Source of the DNA: Aquilaria yunnanensis
Lineage: Eukaryota; Streptophyta; Magnoliopsida; Malvales; Thymelaeaceae
Length of the DNA stretch: 64,000 bases
NCBI GenBank assembly: GCA_039654915.1
Contig: CM077593.1
Span: forward strand, 59,278,501 to 59,342,500
Direction: 5' to 3'
The first letter of the stretch is position 1. Each line of letters starts with the position of its first letter. This document shows, piece after piece, positions 23,307-35,084 of this stretch. The position numbers and the translations under genes were made by a program. The notes beneath the pieces were generated by a model. The model was given only the letters and a program-made list of their open reading frames with translations, was not told the origin of the DNA and ran no database searches.

Positions 23307-24723
23307 TGTTGGGTTTCGGGAGCCAAACAGCGCAGTGGAATTTAACTGAAACCCTCCAGGATCCAAGTGAAACGGGGTAAATCGGGTGTTCAAAAATTTT
23401 CATACCTAATTTTCGATAGAGATCTCTCACTCAACTGTAGAGTCGAATCACAAAACCTGAACAGCTGACGTGTTCAGGCTCTCTATGGTATCCGCACAAG
23501 CCTCTCGGGATCACCACGCTTCCACCACGTCCCGGCAGATGCGTTTCTCTTGCGCTCGCAGTGCTAGCTTGCGTCCTCCAAGGAATTGCAAGAGAAGAGT
23601 GCGGCTGTCCTTTCGGGAGGCTAGGGCAAGGAGACCTGCGAATTTCTCACTAGAAGTTGTATTTATAGTGAGACTTAACTTCCAGGCCTAATGGGTTTCA
23701 AAGACCTAATCCAATTAGGCTTTAATTTCGGGCTTAATAATGGCTCAACTATTGGGACCATTGTTAATACGAAATTATTGTGAAACCAAAACCCAAATTA
23801 TTAGCCCATGCACTCTAATGATCCAAATAGCTCTATGTGTGCGACCCAATAAGCTCTGATCACGTTGGCAATGATCATAAATCACATTTATGACCATAAG
23901 CAATAAGCAGTGTCTAGCAACACATCATTGCTACCCAAGTGACAAGATTGTCGGTGATTCGACTAAACCTTTATGATCATCATCGATATATGCCATTGTC
24001 CCTTTGTCCAAGATATCAAGACTAAGCACGAGACATGGAATGTGTCACTCTCGTATAGCCCAATATTTGGTTTCTTGATTACCGAGTAGACCAACTTAAA
24101 CTGATGACATTGATATCGTATATCAACTCATCCGAGCATGGCCATGCATTTTTCTAAGTCTTACTCTATCAAGGGGCCTGAAGCTATCACTCCCGTTACA
24201 TAGGAGGGACAAATCCCATCTTGATCAAACAAATCCCTCCGCATGATATGTGACATACCCAATGACCTCCTTCAAGTTCACTCAGTAACGAGCAACAAAG
24301 GAAAGTATCAAAGTATGTGACTCACATGTAGGGAACCTTGATGATCTTAGGTCGAAGGACTACATATACCATGATCACTATGAGAATCACTTATGACACT
24401 CATATAACGATCCATGAAATGTTCTCATGGTGGGTCGGTCTAGTACAAAAGTTCTCCAACTTGTACCCATATGTAGACTACATATCTCATATTAGTCTCC
24501 ACATATGCTAGTCATTATGTATTATTGCAACCCGCTCCACAATAATACTATACTAGGGACGTTTAAGAATATCATTATTCTAGAGTTACAATTATGTTTA
24601 TTACGTTACGCAGAAACAAAACAACAAACATAATTGCTGGATTAATGCCTCAATAAAATATCATGACTCAATGTGCAAAAATACAATCATCTCATGATTG
24701 TATTTTTGGGCACAACACTAACA
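23307..24723 (-). repeat. 5' LTR of Copia-1 (1417 bp)
   Basis: Same ends and length as 11893-13309. At least 15 mismatches fall in the first ~250 bp and fewer per base thereafter. Followed by TSD CAAAC and satellite. Confidence 0.95.
23660..23667 (-). promoter_or_regulatory. TATA box of Copia-1 5' LTR
   Basis: TATAAATA on the minus strand in the context CACTATAAATACAAC; conserved in the 3' LTR at 12246-12253. Confidence 0.75.
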
Positions 24724-27700
24724 CAAACAAGTTGTGAATGTTTTCAACGCATTCGAAACAAGTTGTGAATGTTTCCATTTCATTCCAAACAAGTTGTGAA
24801 TGTTTCCATTTCATTCCAAACAAGTTGGGAATGTCTCCAATTCATTCGAAAGAAGTTGTGAACCTTTCCCTTGCATTCCAAACAGGTTGTGAAGGTTTCC
24901 ATTTCATTCCAAAGAGGTTGTGAATGTTTCCATTTCACTCCAAACAAGTTGTGAATGTTTCCATTTCACTCCAAATAAGTTGTGAATGTTTCCATTTCAT
25001 TCGAAACAAGTTGTGATTGTTTCCATTTTATTCCAAACAAGTTGTGAATGTTTTCATTTCATTCCTAACAAGTTGTGAATGTTTTCATCTCATTCGAAAC
25101 AAGTTGTGAATGTTTCCCTTTCATTCCAAAGAAGTTGGAAATGTTTCCATTTCGTTCCACACAGGTTGTGAAGGTTTCCTTTGCATTCCAAACACGTTGT
25201 AAATGTTTCCATTTCACACCAAAGAAGTTGTGAATGTTTTCATTTCATTCCAATCAGGTTGTGGATCTTTCCATTTCATTCCAAACATGTTGTGAATGTT
25301 TCCACTTCATTCCAAACAAGTTGGGAATGTTTGCAATTCATTCCCAACAAGTTGTGAGTGTTTCCATTTCATTCCAAACAAGTAGTGAACGTTTCCATTT
25401 CGTTCCAAACAAGTTGTGAATGTTTCCATTTCATTCCAAACCAGTTGTGAATGTTTCCACTTCGTTCGAAACAAGTTGTGTTTGTTTCCTTCTCATTGCA
25501 AACATGTTGTGAATGTTTCGATTTCATTCCAAACAAGTTGTGAAAGTTTCCATTTCATTCCACACAAGTTGTGAATGTTTTCATTTCATTCCAAACCAGT
25601 TGTGAATGTTTCCAGTACATTCGAAACAAGTTGTGAATGTTTCCAATTCATTCCAAAGCAGTTGTGAATGTTTCCATTTCATTCCAAACAAGTTGTGAAT
25701 GTTTCCATTTCCTTCCAAACAAGTTGTGAATGTTTCCATTTCATTCCAAACCAGTTGTGAATGTTTCCATTTCATTCAAAACAAGTTGTGAAGATTTCCA
25801 TTTCATTACAAACAAGTTGTGAATGTTTCCATTTCATTTTAAACAAGTTGTGAGTGTTTCCATTTCATTGTAAACAAGTTGTGACTGTTTCCAGTTCATT
25901 CCAAACAAGTTCTGAAGGTTTCCATTTCATTTCAAGCAAGTTGTGAATATTTTCACATTTCATTCGAAGCAAGTTGTGAATGTTTTCATTTCATTCAAAA
26001 CAAGTTGTAAATGTTTCCATTTCATTCCAAAGAAGTTATGAATTTCTCCATTTAATTCAAACCTAGTTGTGAATGTTTCCACTTTATTCTAAATAAATTC
26101 TAAATGTTTTCATTTACTTCTAAACAAGTTTTGATTGTAGCCACTTCATGCAAAACAAGTTGTGATTGTTTCCATTTCATTCCAAACAAGTTGTGATTGT
26201 TTCCATTTCATTCCAAACAAGTTGTGAATGTTTCCGTTTCAATCCAAACAGATCGTGAATGTTTCCATTTCCTTCCGAACAAGTTGTGAATGTTTTTGTT
26301 TCATTCCAAAGAAGTTGTGAAGTTTTCCATGTCACTCCAAACAAGTTGTGAAGGTTTCCATTTCTTTCCAACCAAGTTGTGAATGTTTTCATTTCATTCC
26401 AAACAAGTTGTGAATGTTTCCATTTCATTCCAAACAAGTTGTGAACATTTCCATTTCAATCCAAACAACTTGTGAATGTTTCTATTTCATTCCAAACAAG
26501 TTGTGAATGTTTCCATTTCATTCCAAACAAGTTGTGAAGGTGTCCATTTCATTCCAAACAAGTTGTGAATGTTTCCAATTCATACCAAACAAGTTGTGAA
26601 TGTATCCATTTCATTCCAAACAAGTTGTGAATGTTTCCATTTCATTCCAAACAAGTTGTGAATGTTTCCATTTCATTCCAAACAAGGTGTGAAGATTTCC
26701 ATTTCATTCCAAACAAGTTGTGATTGTTTCGATTTCATTCTAAACAAGTTGTGAATGTTTACATTTCATTCCAAACAAGTTGTGAAGGTTTCCATTTCAC
26801 TCTAAACAAGTTGTGATTGTTTTCATTTCATTGCAAGCAAGTTGTGAATGTTTTCATTTCATTCCAGACAAGTTGTGAATATTTGCATTTCATTGCAAAC
26901 AAGTTGTGAAGATTTCCATTTCATTCCAAATAAGTTGTAAATGTTTCCATTTCATTCCAAACAAGTTGTGAGTGTTTCCATTTCATTCCAAACAAGTTGT
27001 GAATGTTTCCATTTCATTCCAAACAAGTTGTGAATGTTTTCACTTCCTTCCAAACAAGTTGTGAATGTTTCCATTTCATTTGAAACAAGTTGTGATTGTT
27101 TCCATTTCATTCCAAACAAGTTATGAATGTTTTCATTTCATTCCAAACAAGTTGTGAATGTTTTTATTTCATTTCTAACAAGTTGTGAATGTTTTCATCT
27201 CTTTCGAAACAAGTTGTGAATGTTTCCCTTTCATTTCAAAGAAGTTGGGAATGTTTCCAATTCATTCCGAACAAGTTGTGTATGTTTCCATTTTGTTCCA
27301 CACAGGTTGTGAAGGTTTCCTTTGCATTCCAAACACGTTGTAAATGTTTCCAGTTCACACAAAAGAAGTTGTGAATGTTTTCATTTCATTCCAATCAGGT
27401 TGTGAATCTTTCCATTTCATTCCAAACATGTTGTGAATGTTTCCATTTCATTCCAAACAAGTTGTGAATGTTTCCATTTCATCCCAAACTAGTTGTGAAT
27501 GTTTCGACTTCGTTCGAAACAAGTTGTGTTTGTTTCCTTTTCATTGCAAACATGTTGTGAATGTTTCAATTTCATTCCAAACAAGTTGTGAAGGTTTCCA
27601 TTTCACTCCAAACAAGTTGTGAATGTTTCCATTTCATTCCAAACAAGTTGTGAATGTTTTCACATCCTTCCAAACAAGTTGTGAATGTTTCCATTTCATT

Positions 27701-30652
27701 TGAAACAAGTTGTGATTGTTTCCATTTCATTCCAAACAAGTTGTGAATGTTTTCATTTCATTCCAAACAAGTTGTGAATGTTTTCATTTCATTTCTAACA
27801 AGTTGTGAATGTTTTCATCTCTTTCAAAACAAGTTGTGAATGTTTCCCTTTCATTTCAAAGAAGTTGGGAATGTTTCCAATTCATTCCGAACAAGTTGTG
27901 TATGTTTCCATTTTGTTCCACACAGGTTGTGAAGGTTTCCTTTGCATTCCAAACACGTTGTAAATGTTTCCAGTTCACACAAAAGAAGTTGTGAATGTTT
28001 TCATTTCATTCCAATCAGGTTGTGAATCTTTCCATTTCATTCCAAACATGTTGTGAATGTTTCCATTTCATGCCAAACAAGTTGTGAATGTTTCCATTTC
28101 ATTCCAAACCAGTTGTGAATGTTTCAACTTCGTTCGAAACAAGTTGTGTTTGTTTCCTTTTCATTGCAAACATGTTGTGAATGTTTCGATTTCATTCCAA
28201 ACAAGTTGTGAATGTTTCCAGTTCATTCGCAACAAGTTGTGAATGTTTCCATTTCATTCCAAAGCAGTTGTTAATGTTTCCATTTCATTCCAAAGCAATT
28301 GTGAATGTTTCCATTTCATTCAAAACATGTTGTGAATGTTTCCATTTCATTCCAAACAAGTTGTGAATGTTTTCATTTCATTCCAAACCAGTTCTGAATG
28401 TTTCCACTTCATTCAAAACAAGTTGTGAAGATTTCCACTTCTCTACAAACAAGTTGTGAATGTTTCCATTTCATTTTAAACAAGTTGTGAATGTTTCCAT
28501 TTCATTCTAAACAAGTTGTGACTGTTTCCAGTTCATTCCAAACAAGTTGTGAAGGTTTCCATTTCATTTCAAACAAGTTGTGAATATTTTTACATTTCAT
28601 TCGAAGCAAGTTGTGATAGTTTTCATTTCATTCCAAACAAGTTGTGAATGTTTCCATTTCATTCCAGAGAAGTTATGAATGTCTCCATTTAATTCAAAAC
28701 TAGTTGTGAATGTTTCCACTTTATTCTAAACAAATTCTAAATGTTTTCATTTTGTTCTAAACAAGTTTTGATTGTTACCACTTCATGCAGAACAAGTTGT
28801 GATTGTTTCCATTTCATTCCAAACAAGTTGTGAATGTTTCCATTTCAATCCAAACAGATTGTGAATATTTCCCGTTCATTACAAACAAGTTGTGAATGTT
28901 TTCACTCCATTCCCAACAAGTTGTGAATGTTTCCATTTCCTTTCGAACAAGTTGTGAATGTTTTCGTTTCATTCCAAAGAAGTTGTGAAGTTTTCCATGT
29001 CACTCCAAACAAGTTGTGAAGGTTTCCATTTCTTTCCAACCAAGTTGTGAATGTTTTCATTTCATTCCAAACAAGTTGTGAATGTTTCCATTTCAATCCA
29101 AGCAAGTTGTGAATGTTTTCATTTCAATCCAAACAAGTTGTGAATGTTTCTATTTCATTCCAAACAAGTTGTGAATGTTTCCATTTCATTCCAAACAAGT
29201 TGTGAAGGTGTCCATTTCATTCCAAACAAGTTGTGAATGTTTCCAATTCATACCAAACAAGTTGTGAGGGTATTCATTTCATTCCAAACAAGTTGTGAAT
29301 GTTTGAATTTCATTCCAAACAAGGTGTGAAGATTTCCATTTCATTCCAAACAAGTTGTGATTGTTTCCATTTCATTCTAAACAAGTTGTGAATGTTTACA
29401 TTTCATTCCAAACAAGTTGTGAAGGTTTCCATTTCACTTTAAACAAGTTGTGACTGTTTTCATTTCATTCCAAGCAAGTTGTGAATGTTTTCATTTCATT
29501 CCAGACAAGTTGTGAATATTTGCATTTCATTCCAAACAAGTTGTGAATCTTTCCATTTCATTCCAAACAAGTTGTGAGTGTTTCCATTTCATTCCAAACA
29601 AGTTGTGAAGGTTTCCATTTCATTCCAGACAAGTTGTGAATATTTGCATTTCATTCCAAACAAGTTGTGAATGTTTCCATTTCATTCCAAACAAGTTGTG
29701 AGTGTTTCCATTTCATTCCAAACAAGTTGTGAAGGTTTCCATTTCACTCCAAACAAGTTGTGAATGTTTCCATTTCATTCCAAACAAGTTGTGAATGTTT
29801 TCACTTCCTTCCAAACAAGTTGTGACTATTTCCAGTTCATTCCAAACACGTTGTGAAAGTTTTAATTTCATTCCTAACAACTTGTGAAAGTTTTCATTTC
29901 ATTCCCAACAAGTTGTAAATGTTTCCATTTCATTCCAAACGAGTTATGAGTGTTTCCATTTCATTTGAAACAAGTTGTGAAGGTTTCCATTTCATTCCAA
30001 AAGGTTGTGAATGTTTCCATGTCATTACAATCAAGTTGTGAATGTTTTAATTTCATTCCAAAGAAGTTGCGAAGCTTTCCAATTCATTCCAAATAAGTTG
30101 TGAAAGTTTCAATTTCATTCGAAACAAGTTGTAAATGTTTCCATTTCATTCAAAACAAGTTGCGATTGTTTCCATTTCATTCGAAATGTTTTATGAGTGT
30201 TTCCATTTCATCCGAAACAAGTTGGGCGGATTTCCATTTCATTATAAGCAAGTTCTGAATGTTTCCATTTCGTTCCAAATAAGTTGTGAATGTTTCCACT
30301 TTATTCCAAACACGTTGTGAATGTTTCCCTTTCATTCGAAACAAGTTGCGTATATGTCCATTTCAATCCAAACACATTATAAATGTGTCTATTTCATTCG
30401 AAACAAGGCGTGAATGTTTCCATTTCGTTTGAAACTAGTTGTGATTGTTTCCATTTCCTTCCACACAAGCCGTGAATGTTTCAATTTCATTCGAAACAAC
30501 TTGTGAATGTTTCCATTTCGTTCCAAACAAGTTGTGAATGTTTCCATTTCATTCCAAACAAGTTGGGAATGTTTCCAATTCAATCCCAACCAGTTGTGAA
30601 CCTTTCGATTTCATTTCAAACACGTTGTGAATGTATACATTTCATTCCAAAC
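24724..30652. repeat. 31-bp tandem satellite, block B (about 191 units)
   Basis: Same unit as block A and in phase with it across Copia-1. It is more homogeneous, close to the consensus AAACAAGTTGTGAATG half. It contains larger duplications: a 620-bp (20-unit) repeat, where 27189-27374 and 27809-27994 give the same translation; a segment near 25.9-26.9 kb repeated near 28.6-29.5 kb (offset about 2637 bp); and a local 124-bp (4-unit) repeat around 29504/29628. No genes. Confidence 0.97.
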
Positions 30653-31241
30653 TGAAGATTTCAGGATCTCATGATAACATACTCTTATGTTATCTACCCA
30701 TGTATATGCCACAAGCATATTTGTTCATTAGAGTTCAACATGAATACAAGCAAGTATTATTTTCATTTATTTACATATTTTGTTCATTTGATATAGCATG
30801 TTAGTTTTACATACATATTGTGGCATACAAAACCTACCATGCTACTAAGAACATTCATGTAAATAATGAATGAAATCTAACATGCTACTAAACCACGAAA
30901 GAGGTGTGCACCTTTCTTCTTGGTTATCTTTGGCGAAAAGTTGAGGAAGAACTTGATCTTAGAGGTGCACCTTGAAGCTTGAATAGAGATGAACAATCTC
31001 TATGTAAATCCACCCACAATGCTCTCAAGAAGTGTTTAATATTTCGGCCTCTAAAGGAAATAGGAGGAGAACAATTTTCTCTCAAGAAAATGGAGCAAAT
31101 AGAGTGCAAATTCGTGCTTAAAATGGCGAGCCACTAAAGGCTATTTATAGATGACCAAAAGGCACACCTTTACACCAAGAAAGGTGTCTTTTAAGCCAAA
31201 GAACACTTCCTTTGGCTAAGGGTCATGTATGGTGGCGAAAA

Positions 31242-31525
31242 TACATGTCTTTTAGCCAAGAAACACTTCCTTTAGCCTATAACCACCCATAACTACCTTA
31301 TGGGCGAAAATACATGTCTTTTAGAGCCAAGGAACACTTCCTTTGGCCTATAACCACCCATAACTACCTTATGGGCGAAAATACATGTCTTTTAGAGCCA
31401 AGGAACACTTCTTTTGGCCTATAACCACCCCATAACTACCTTATGGACGAATATACATGTCTTTTCACTCAAGGAACACTTCCTTTGGATGAAAGGACAT
31501 GTTCTTTTAGCCAATAGTCATCTCT
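31242..31525 (-). repeat. About 70-bp tandem repeats in Copia-2 U3 (3-4 copies)
   Basis: Copies start at TACATGTCTTTT (31242, 31311, 31382, 31454), each with AACACTTCCTTTGGC and mostly ATAACTACCTTATGG. The last copy is degenerate. The same tract is in the 5' LTR from about 47750. It lies upstream of the TATA box on the minus strand, the place of an enhancer. Confidence 0.88.
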
Positions 31526-31599
31526 TTTGATGAAGAGACATACCTTTACACAAAAGATGTGTCTCTTGGTGGTTATGAGCTAAAAGCAAGGTGAGCTGG

Positions 31600-32040
31600 C
31601 ACAAAGCTAGCTCACTATGCTACTTATGCACCATTGAGCTCCTTTGAGCTCCAACCAAGCACCATGAACTGAGGTCCAGCTCCTAGAGCTGACCTTGAGC
31701 TGGAGTTAGCTGCTCTCAGCTGAAGTGAACTGAAGTCCAGCTACACTCAGCTACCAGAAGCTGAAGTGAGCTGACTTGAGCTGACTTGAGCTGACTTGAG
31801 CTAACTTGAGCTGAAGTCCAGCTACTTTGAGCCACTTATAGCTGAAGTGAGCTGACTTGAGCTGACTTGAGCTAACTTGAGCTGAAGTCCAGCTACTTTG
31901 AGCTACTTATAGCTGAAGTGAGCTGACTTGAGCTGAAGTCCAGCTACTCTGAGCTACTTATAGCTGCAGTGAGCTGACATAAGCTAACTTGAGCTAAAGG
32001 GAGTTACTTCTAGCTGCCTTAGATAGCTGTTCAAGCTAGA
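31600..32040 (-). repeat. AGCT-rich 10-bp repeats in Copia-2 U3
   Basis: Runs of GAGCTGACTT (10 bp) and related units are arranged in longer blocks of 71 bp, with one of 51 bp, marked by ATAGCTGAAGTG at about 31839, 31910 and 31961. Repeated in the 5' LTR at about 48110-48550. Possible transcription-factor array. Confidence 0.88.
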
Positions 32041-32101
32041 GTTAGCTCAATGAGCTCAAATCCTACCTTAAAAGGATCTTGGTGCGCCAAGAATTCCAAC
32101 A

Positions 32102-33356
32102 AACTCCTACTCGCACTAAGATGCTTTTGAAGTTCCAGCTCCCACTCAAAACAAATTCCTTAATCCTTATAGCCGAAATAATCCAGACACTTCTACATAT
32201 ATAGAGTTGTGGGTGCGACCTCAGGCACACACACTAAGTCTCTTCTATTGAGGTTGTTAGACTCTCAATAGAAGATTGTCCTCTCCTCATAGTTTGAACT
32301 TCTTCAAACTTTCCTTTGAACACATCAAATTCAAGTGTGTTGCTTAAACACATCAAACTTGCTTGAACACATCAAACTATGCCTCCCAGACCCCAGACAT
32401 ATGATACACTTCTTAAGCACAATCAGTCTCTTTCTTAGAATTTCAACTCCTTGAAATCGATGATTGTATTAAGCATTGAGTACTCATTTCAATCACTTGT
32501 CATTCAATCTAGCATACTACTCACAGTAATATGTGGGCCCAAGATTAAATTTAGTGAACGTGTATCATCTTAATGTCTTTCCTTTTAGCTTCAACTACTT
32601 AGGTCAATGAGTTAACATGATTACCCAAAAGGAGGATACTCCAGTCTCATTTCTCTAAGACCTTCGACAACCAATCAAAGTAATCATAATTAACTCAACT
32701 TCCTAATAGCAAGCCATAGTCACTAAGAGTCTAATTCGAAGAATCTCACACTAAGCAAGAATAGAGACAACTTGCTTAAATTCTTCTTTGGTCGTATTTC
32801 ATGGTCATGGAACACTTGGAAACACATCCATTAAAGTTCCATAATACACTTCTAAGGTGTTTTATTCATGTCACTCCCACTTGAGTGATCTCCATTTCAA
32901 TTGAGGAGTGTGTCATTTCTCCCTATTAAAACACCACTAAGTGTACTCCTCTTAACACATAAAAGGAGGACATGTCAATAACCATGAAATTTCTCCATGT
33001 AAGCCCTAGCTTACATCTAACATAGGCTAGGGTGTATGAATGGTCATACAAACAGAATGCACCAAAGCATGGAATCTTGATTACTCATAATCAAGGCGAC
33101 CATAAAAGCTAAAGTGTCATTTGTTGGAGCATGACTCCCACTTAAATGTATCATTCACTTAAGTTTCATTTAAGTCTTTAGCCAGTCTCATCCTTAATCT
33201 TACACAAAGATCAAGGGCGGATGACTCGTGTGAGAAAGTCATCCTCTGCCTATGTTTGACATGTTCATTTGTTCGTTGTGATTCATAAAATTGAACTGAG
33301 TATTTCATAAAATACATAACATGTGTGACACCAAAGAGGTGAAGTACATCCAACAT
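32102..33356 (-). other. Copia-2 3' untranslated region with polypurine tract
   Basis: About 1.25 kb between the pol stop and the 3' LTR with no recognisable gene on either strand. The polypurine tract reads GCGAGTAGGAGTT on minus, at 32102-32114. Confidence 0.8.
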
Positions 33357-35084
33357 TTACAATCTTCTAAGACCCATTACTCTAACATGTCGAGCAAATA
33401 CAAGTGGTGGCAATGGCTTAGTGAGAGGATCTGCCACCATCAGGTCTTTAGAAATGTACTCAATCCTAACTTCACCCTCTTCAATTGCATCTCGCACAAA
33501 GTTATATTTCATGCTAATGTGCTTGGTCTTTCCATGGTATTTGGGGTCTTTGGTATAAGCCATGGCTGCCATACTATCACTGTAGATAGTAATAGGTTTC
33601 TCAATAGAAACCCTAGACTCCAAATTCTTAAGGAAATAACCTAGCCAAAGAGCTTCTTGTACAGCTGAGGCACATGAAATAAATTCAGCCTCCATTGTGG
33701 ACAATGCTGTACAAGTTTGCTTCTTACTACACCAAGTAGTAGCCCCACCATTTAGGATGAAAAGATAACCAGATGTAGACTTGCTGGAGTCTCTATCTCC
33801 TCCCCAATCAGCATTGGAATATATACGTAAACCAAGGTCTTTACCTTGGTAACAAAGCCAATAATCCTTAGTACCCTTGAGGTACCTTAGGATCCTCTTG
33901 ACACTTTTCCAATGCTCCAGACCAGGGTTGGAAGAATATCGTGCTAGAAGTCCAACCGCTTGGCTGATGTCTGGCCTTGTACATAACATGGCGTACATCA
34001 AGCTACCAATGGCACTTAGGTAGGGGATCTGAGCCATCTCTTCCTTTTCTTTTGGAGTCTTAGGACATAAGTCCTCTCCAATCTTGCAACCATATGGAAG
34101 AGGTGTGCTCATGGGCTTTGCATTTGTTAAGTTGAACCTTGCAAGAATCTTATCAATATAAGGTTCTTGAGAAAGGGCCAATAGCCTTGCCTTTCTATCC
34201 CTCAGGATCTTAACCCCTAGGATAAAGGCAGCCTCTCCCATGTCCTTCATGTCAAAGGTGGAAGACAACCATCCCTTGATGGTACTTAACAATGCAACCC
34301 CATTACTTGTAATCAGTATATCATCTACATATAGAGTCAATACTGCAAAACTAGACCCAAAAGAGTACAAGTATACACAATGGTCTTCATGCATCATCAC
34401 AAAGCCATAGCTTGTGATTGCATGGTGAAACTTCAAGTACCACTGTCTTGAAGCTTGCTTAAGACCATAGATAGACTTCTTCAGTCTACATACCTTGCCC
34501 ACTTGACCCTTTTGGACAAACCCCTCAGGTTGTCTCATATATATCTCCTCACTCAAATCACCATTGAGAAAGGCGGTCTTTACATCCATCTGATGTAACT
34601 CTAGGTCCAGATTTGCCACGATGGCAAGTAATATCCTGATGGAAGTGAATTTTACAACAGGAGAGAAGGTGTCTTTGAAATCAACACCCTCCTTCTGTGT
34701 AAAACCCTTGGCCACCAAACGGGCCTTGTATCTTTCGATACTTCCATCAGAGTTCACCTTGATCTTGAGAACCCACTTGTTCCCAATTGCCTTACGGCTT
34801 GGAGGAAGATCACTTAGCTCCCAAACCCCATTGAGATGCATTGAATGCAACTCATCCTTCATTGCATTTAGCCACTCTTCCCTCTGTGCACCCTCAAGAG
34901 CCTCCTTAATGTTACTTGGTTCATCTATCTCAGATGCAACCAAATTTGCCTCACTATCCAAGATCCACCATTCTTTAGGTGGTCCAAATTTCCTCATTGA
35001 TCTTCTCAATGTAGGTTGAGATGGAGGCAACTCATGCTCCATCTCTTGAGGCTCAACATTTTGCTCTTGAGTATCCTCAACTCC
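33357..35084 (-). CDS. Copia-2 reverse transcriptase-RNase H
   Basis: C-terminal part of the copia polyprotein. RT motifs are EEWLNAMKDELHSM, GNKWVLKIK, RLVAKGFTQKEGVDF, DVKTAFLNGDL (catalytic Asp), YGLKQASRQW and YVDDILITSN (active site), followed by the connection (YLSAIGSLMYAM, TRPDISQAVGLLARY). RNase H follows with YSNADWGGD (Asp; usual consensus YSDADW), CTALSTMEAEFISC (Glu) and YSDSMAAM (Asp), ending in HISMKYNFVRD and ADPLTKPLPP. No stops occur over 575 codons. It is in frame with the integrase segment and separated from it only by a TAG at 35085-35087, so it is normally part of one polyprotein and not an independent gene. Confidence 0.95.
   Translation of the reverse strand, partial: GVEDTQEQNVEPQEMEHELPPSQPTLRRSMRKFGPPKEWWILDSEANLVASEIDEPSNIKEALEGAQREEWLNAMKDELHSMHLNGVWELSDLPPSRKAIGNKWVLKIKVNSDGSIERYKARLVAKGFTQKEGVDFKDTFSPVVKFTSIRILLAIVANLDLELHQMDVKTAFLNGDLSEEIYMRQPEGFVQKGQVGKVCRLKKSIYGLKQASRQWYLKFHHAITSYGFVMMHEDHCVYLYSFGSSFAVLTLYVDDILITSNGVALLSTIKGWLSSTFDMKDMGEAAFILGVKILRDRKARLLALSQEPYIDKILARFNLTNAKPMSTPLPYGCKIGEDLCPKTPKEKEEMAQIPYLSAIGSLMYAMLCTRPDISQAVGLLARYSSNPGLEHWKSVKRILRYLKGTKDYWLCYQGKDLGLRIYSNADWGGDRDSSKSTSGYLFILNGGATTWCSKKQTCTALSTMEAEFISCASAVQEALWLGYFLKNLESRVSIEKPITIYSDSMAAMAYTKDPKYHGKTKHISMKYNFVRDAIEEGEVRIEYISKDLMVADPLTKPLPPLVFARHVRVMGLRRL

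Larger units (their letters stand above)
11893..24723 (-). mobile_element. Copia-1: full-length Ty1/copia retrotransposon, degenerate, with a nested element
   Basis: The element has two 1417-bp LTRs, a CAAAC TSD, a primer-binding site at 23294-23305, a polypurine tract at 13310-13320, and gag-protease-integrase-RT-RNase H in copia order on the minus strand. All pol segments share one reading frame but are split by in-frame stops at 17159, 16352, 15284, 14051, 13892 and 13562 (lowest coordinate of each codon), so it cannot make an intact polyprotein. The LTRs differ at roughly 60-65 sites by eye (about 4-5%). A 5.6-kb family-G element is inserted near the start of gag. Confidence 0.96.
30653..32101 (-). 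repeat. 3' LTR of Copia-2 (1449 bp)
   Basis: Plus-strand ends are TGAAGATTTC and GAATTCCAACA. TATA box CTATAAATAG on minus at 31141-31150. U3 carries two tandem-repeat tracts listed separately. Confidence 0.94.

Noticed and set aside
34621..35019. 132-codon plus-strand frame opposite Copia-2 RT
   Set aside because: Shadow of a conserved coding region; the RT on the minus strand explains the sequence.
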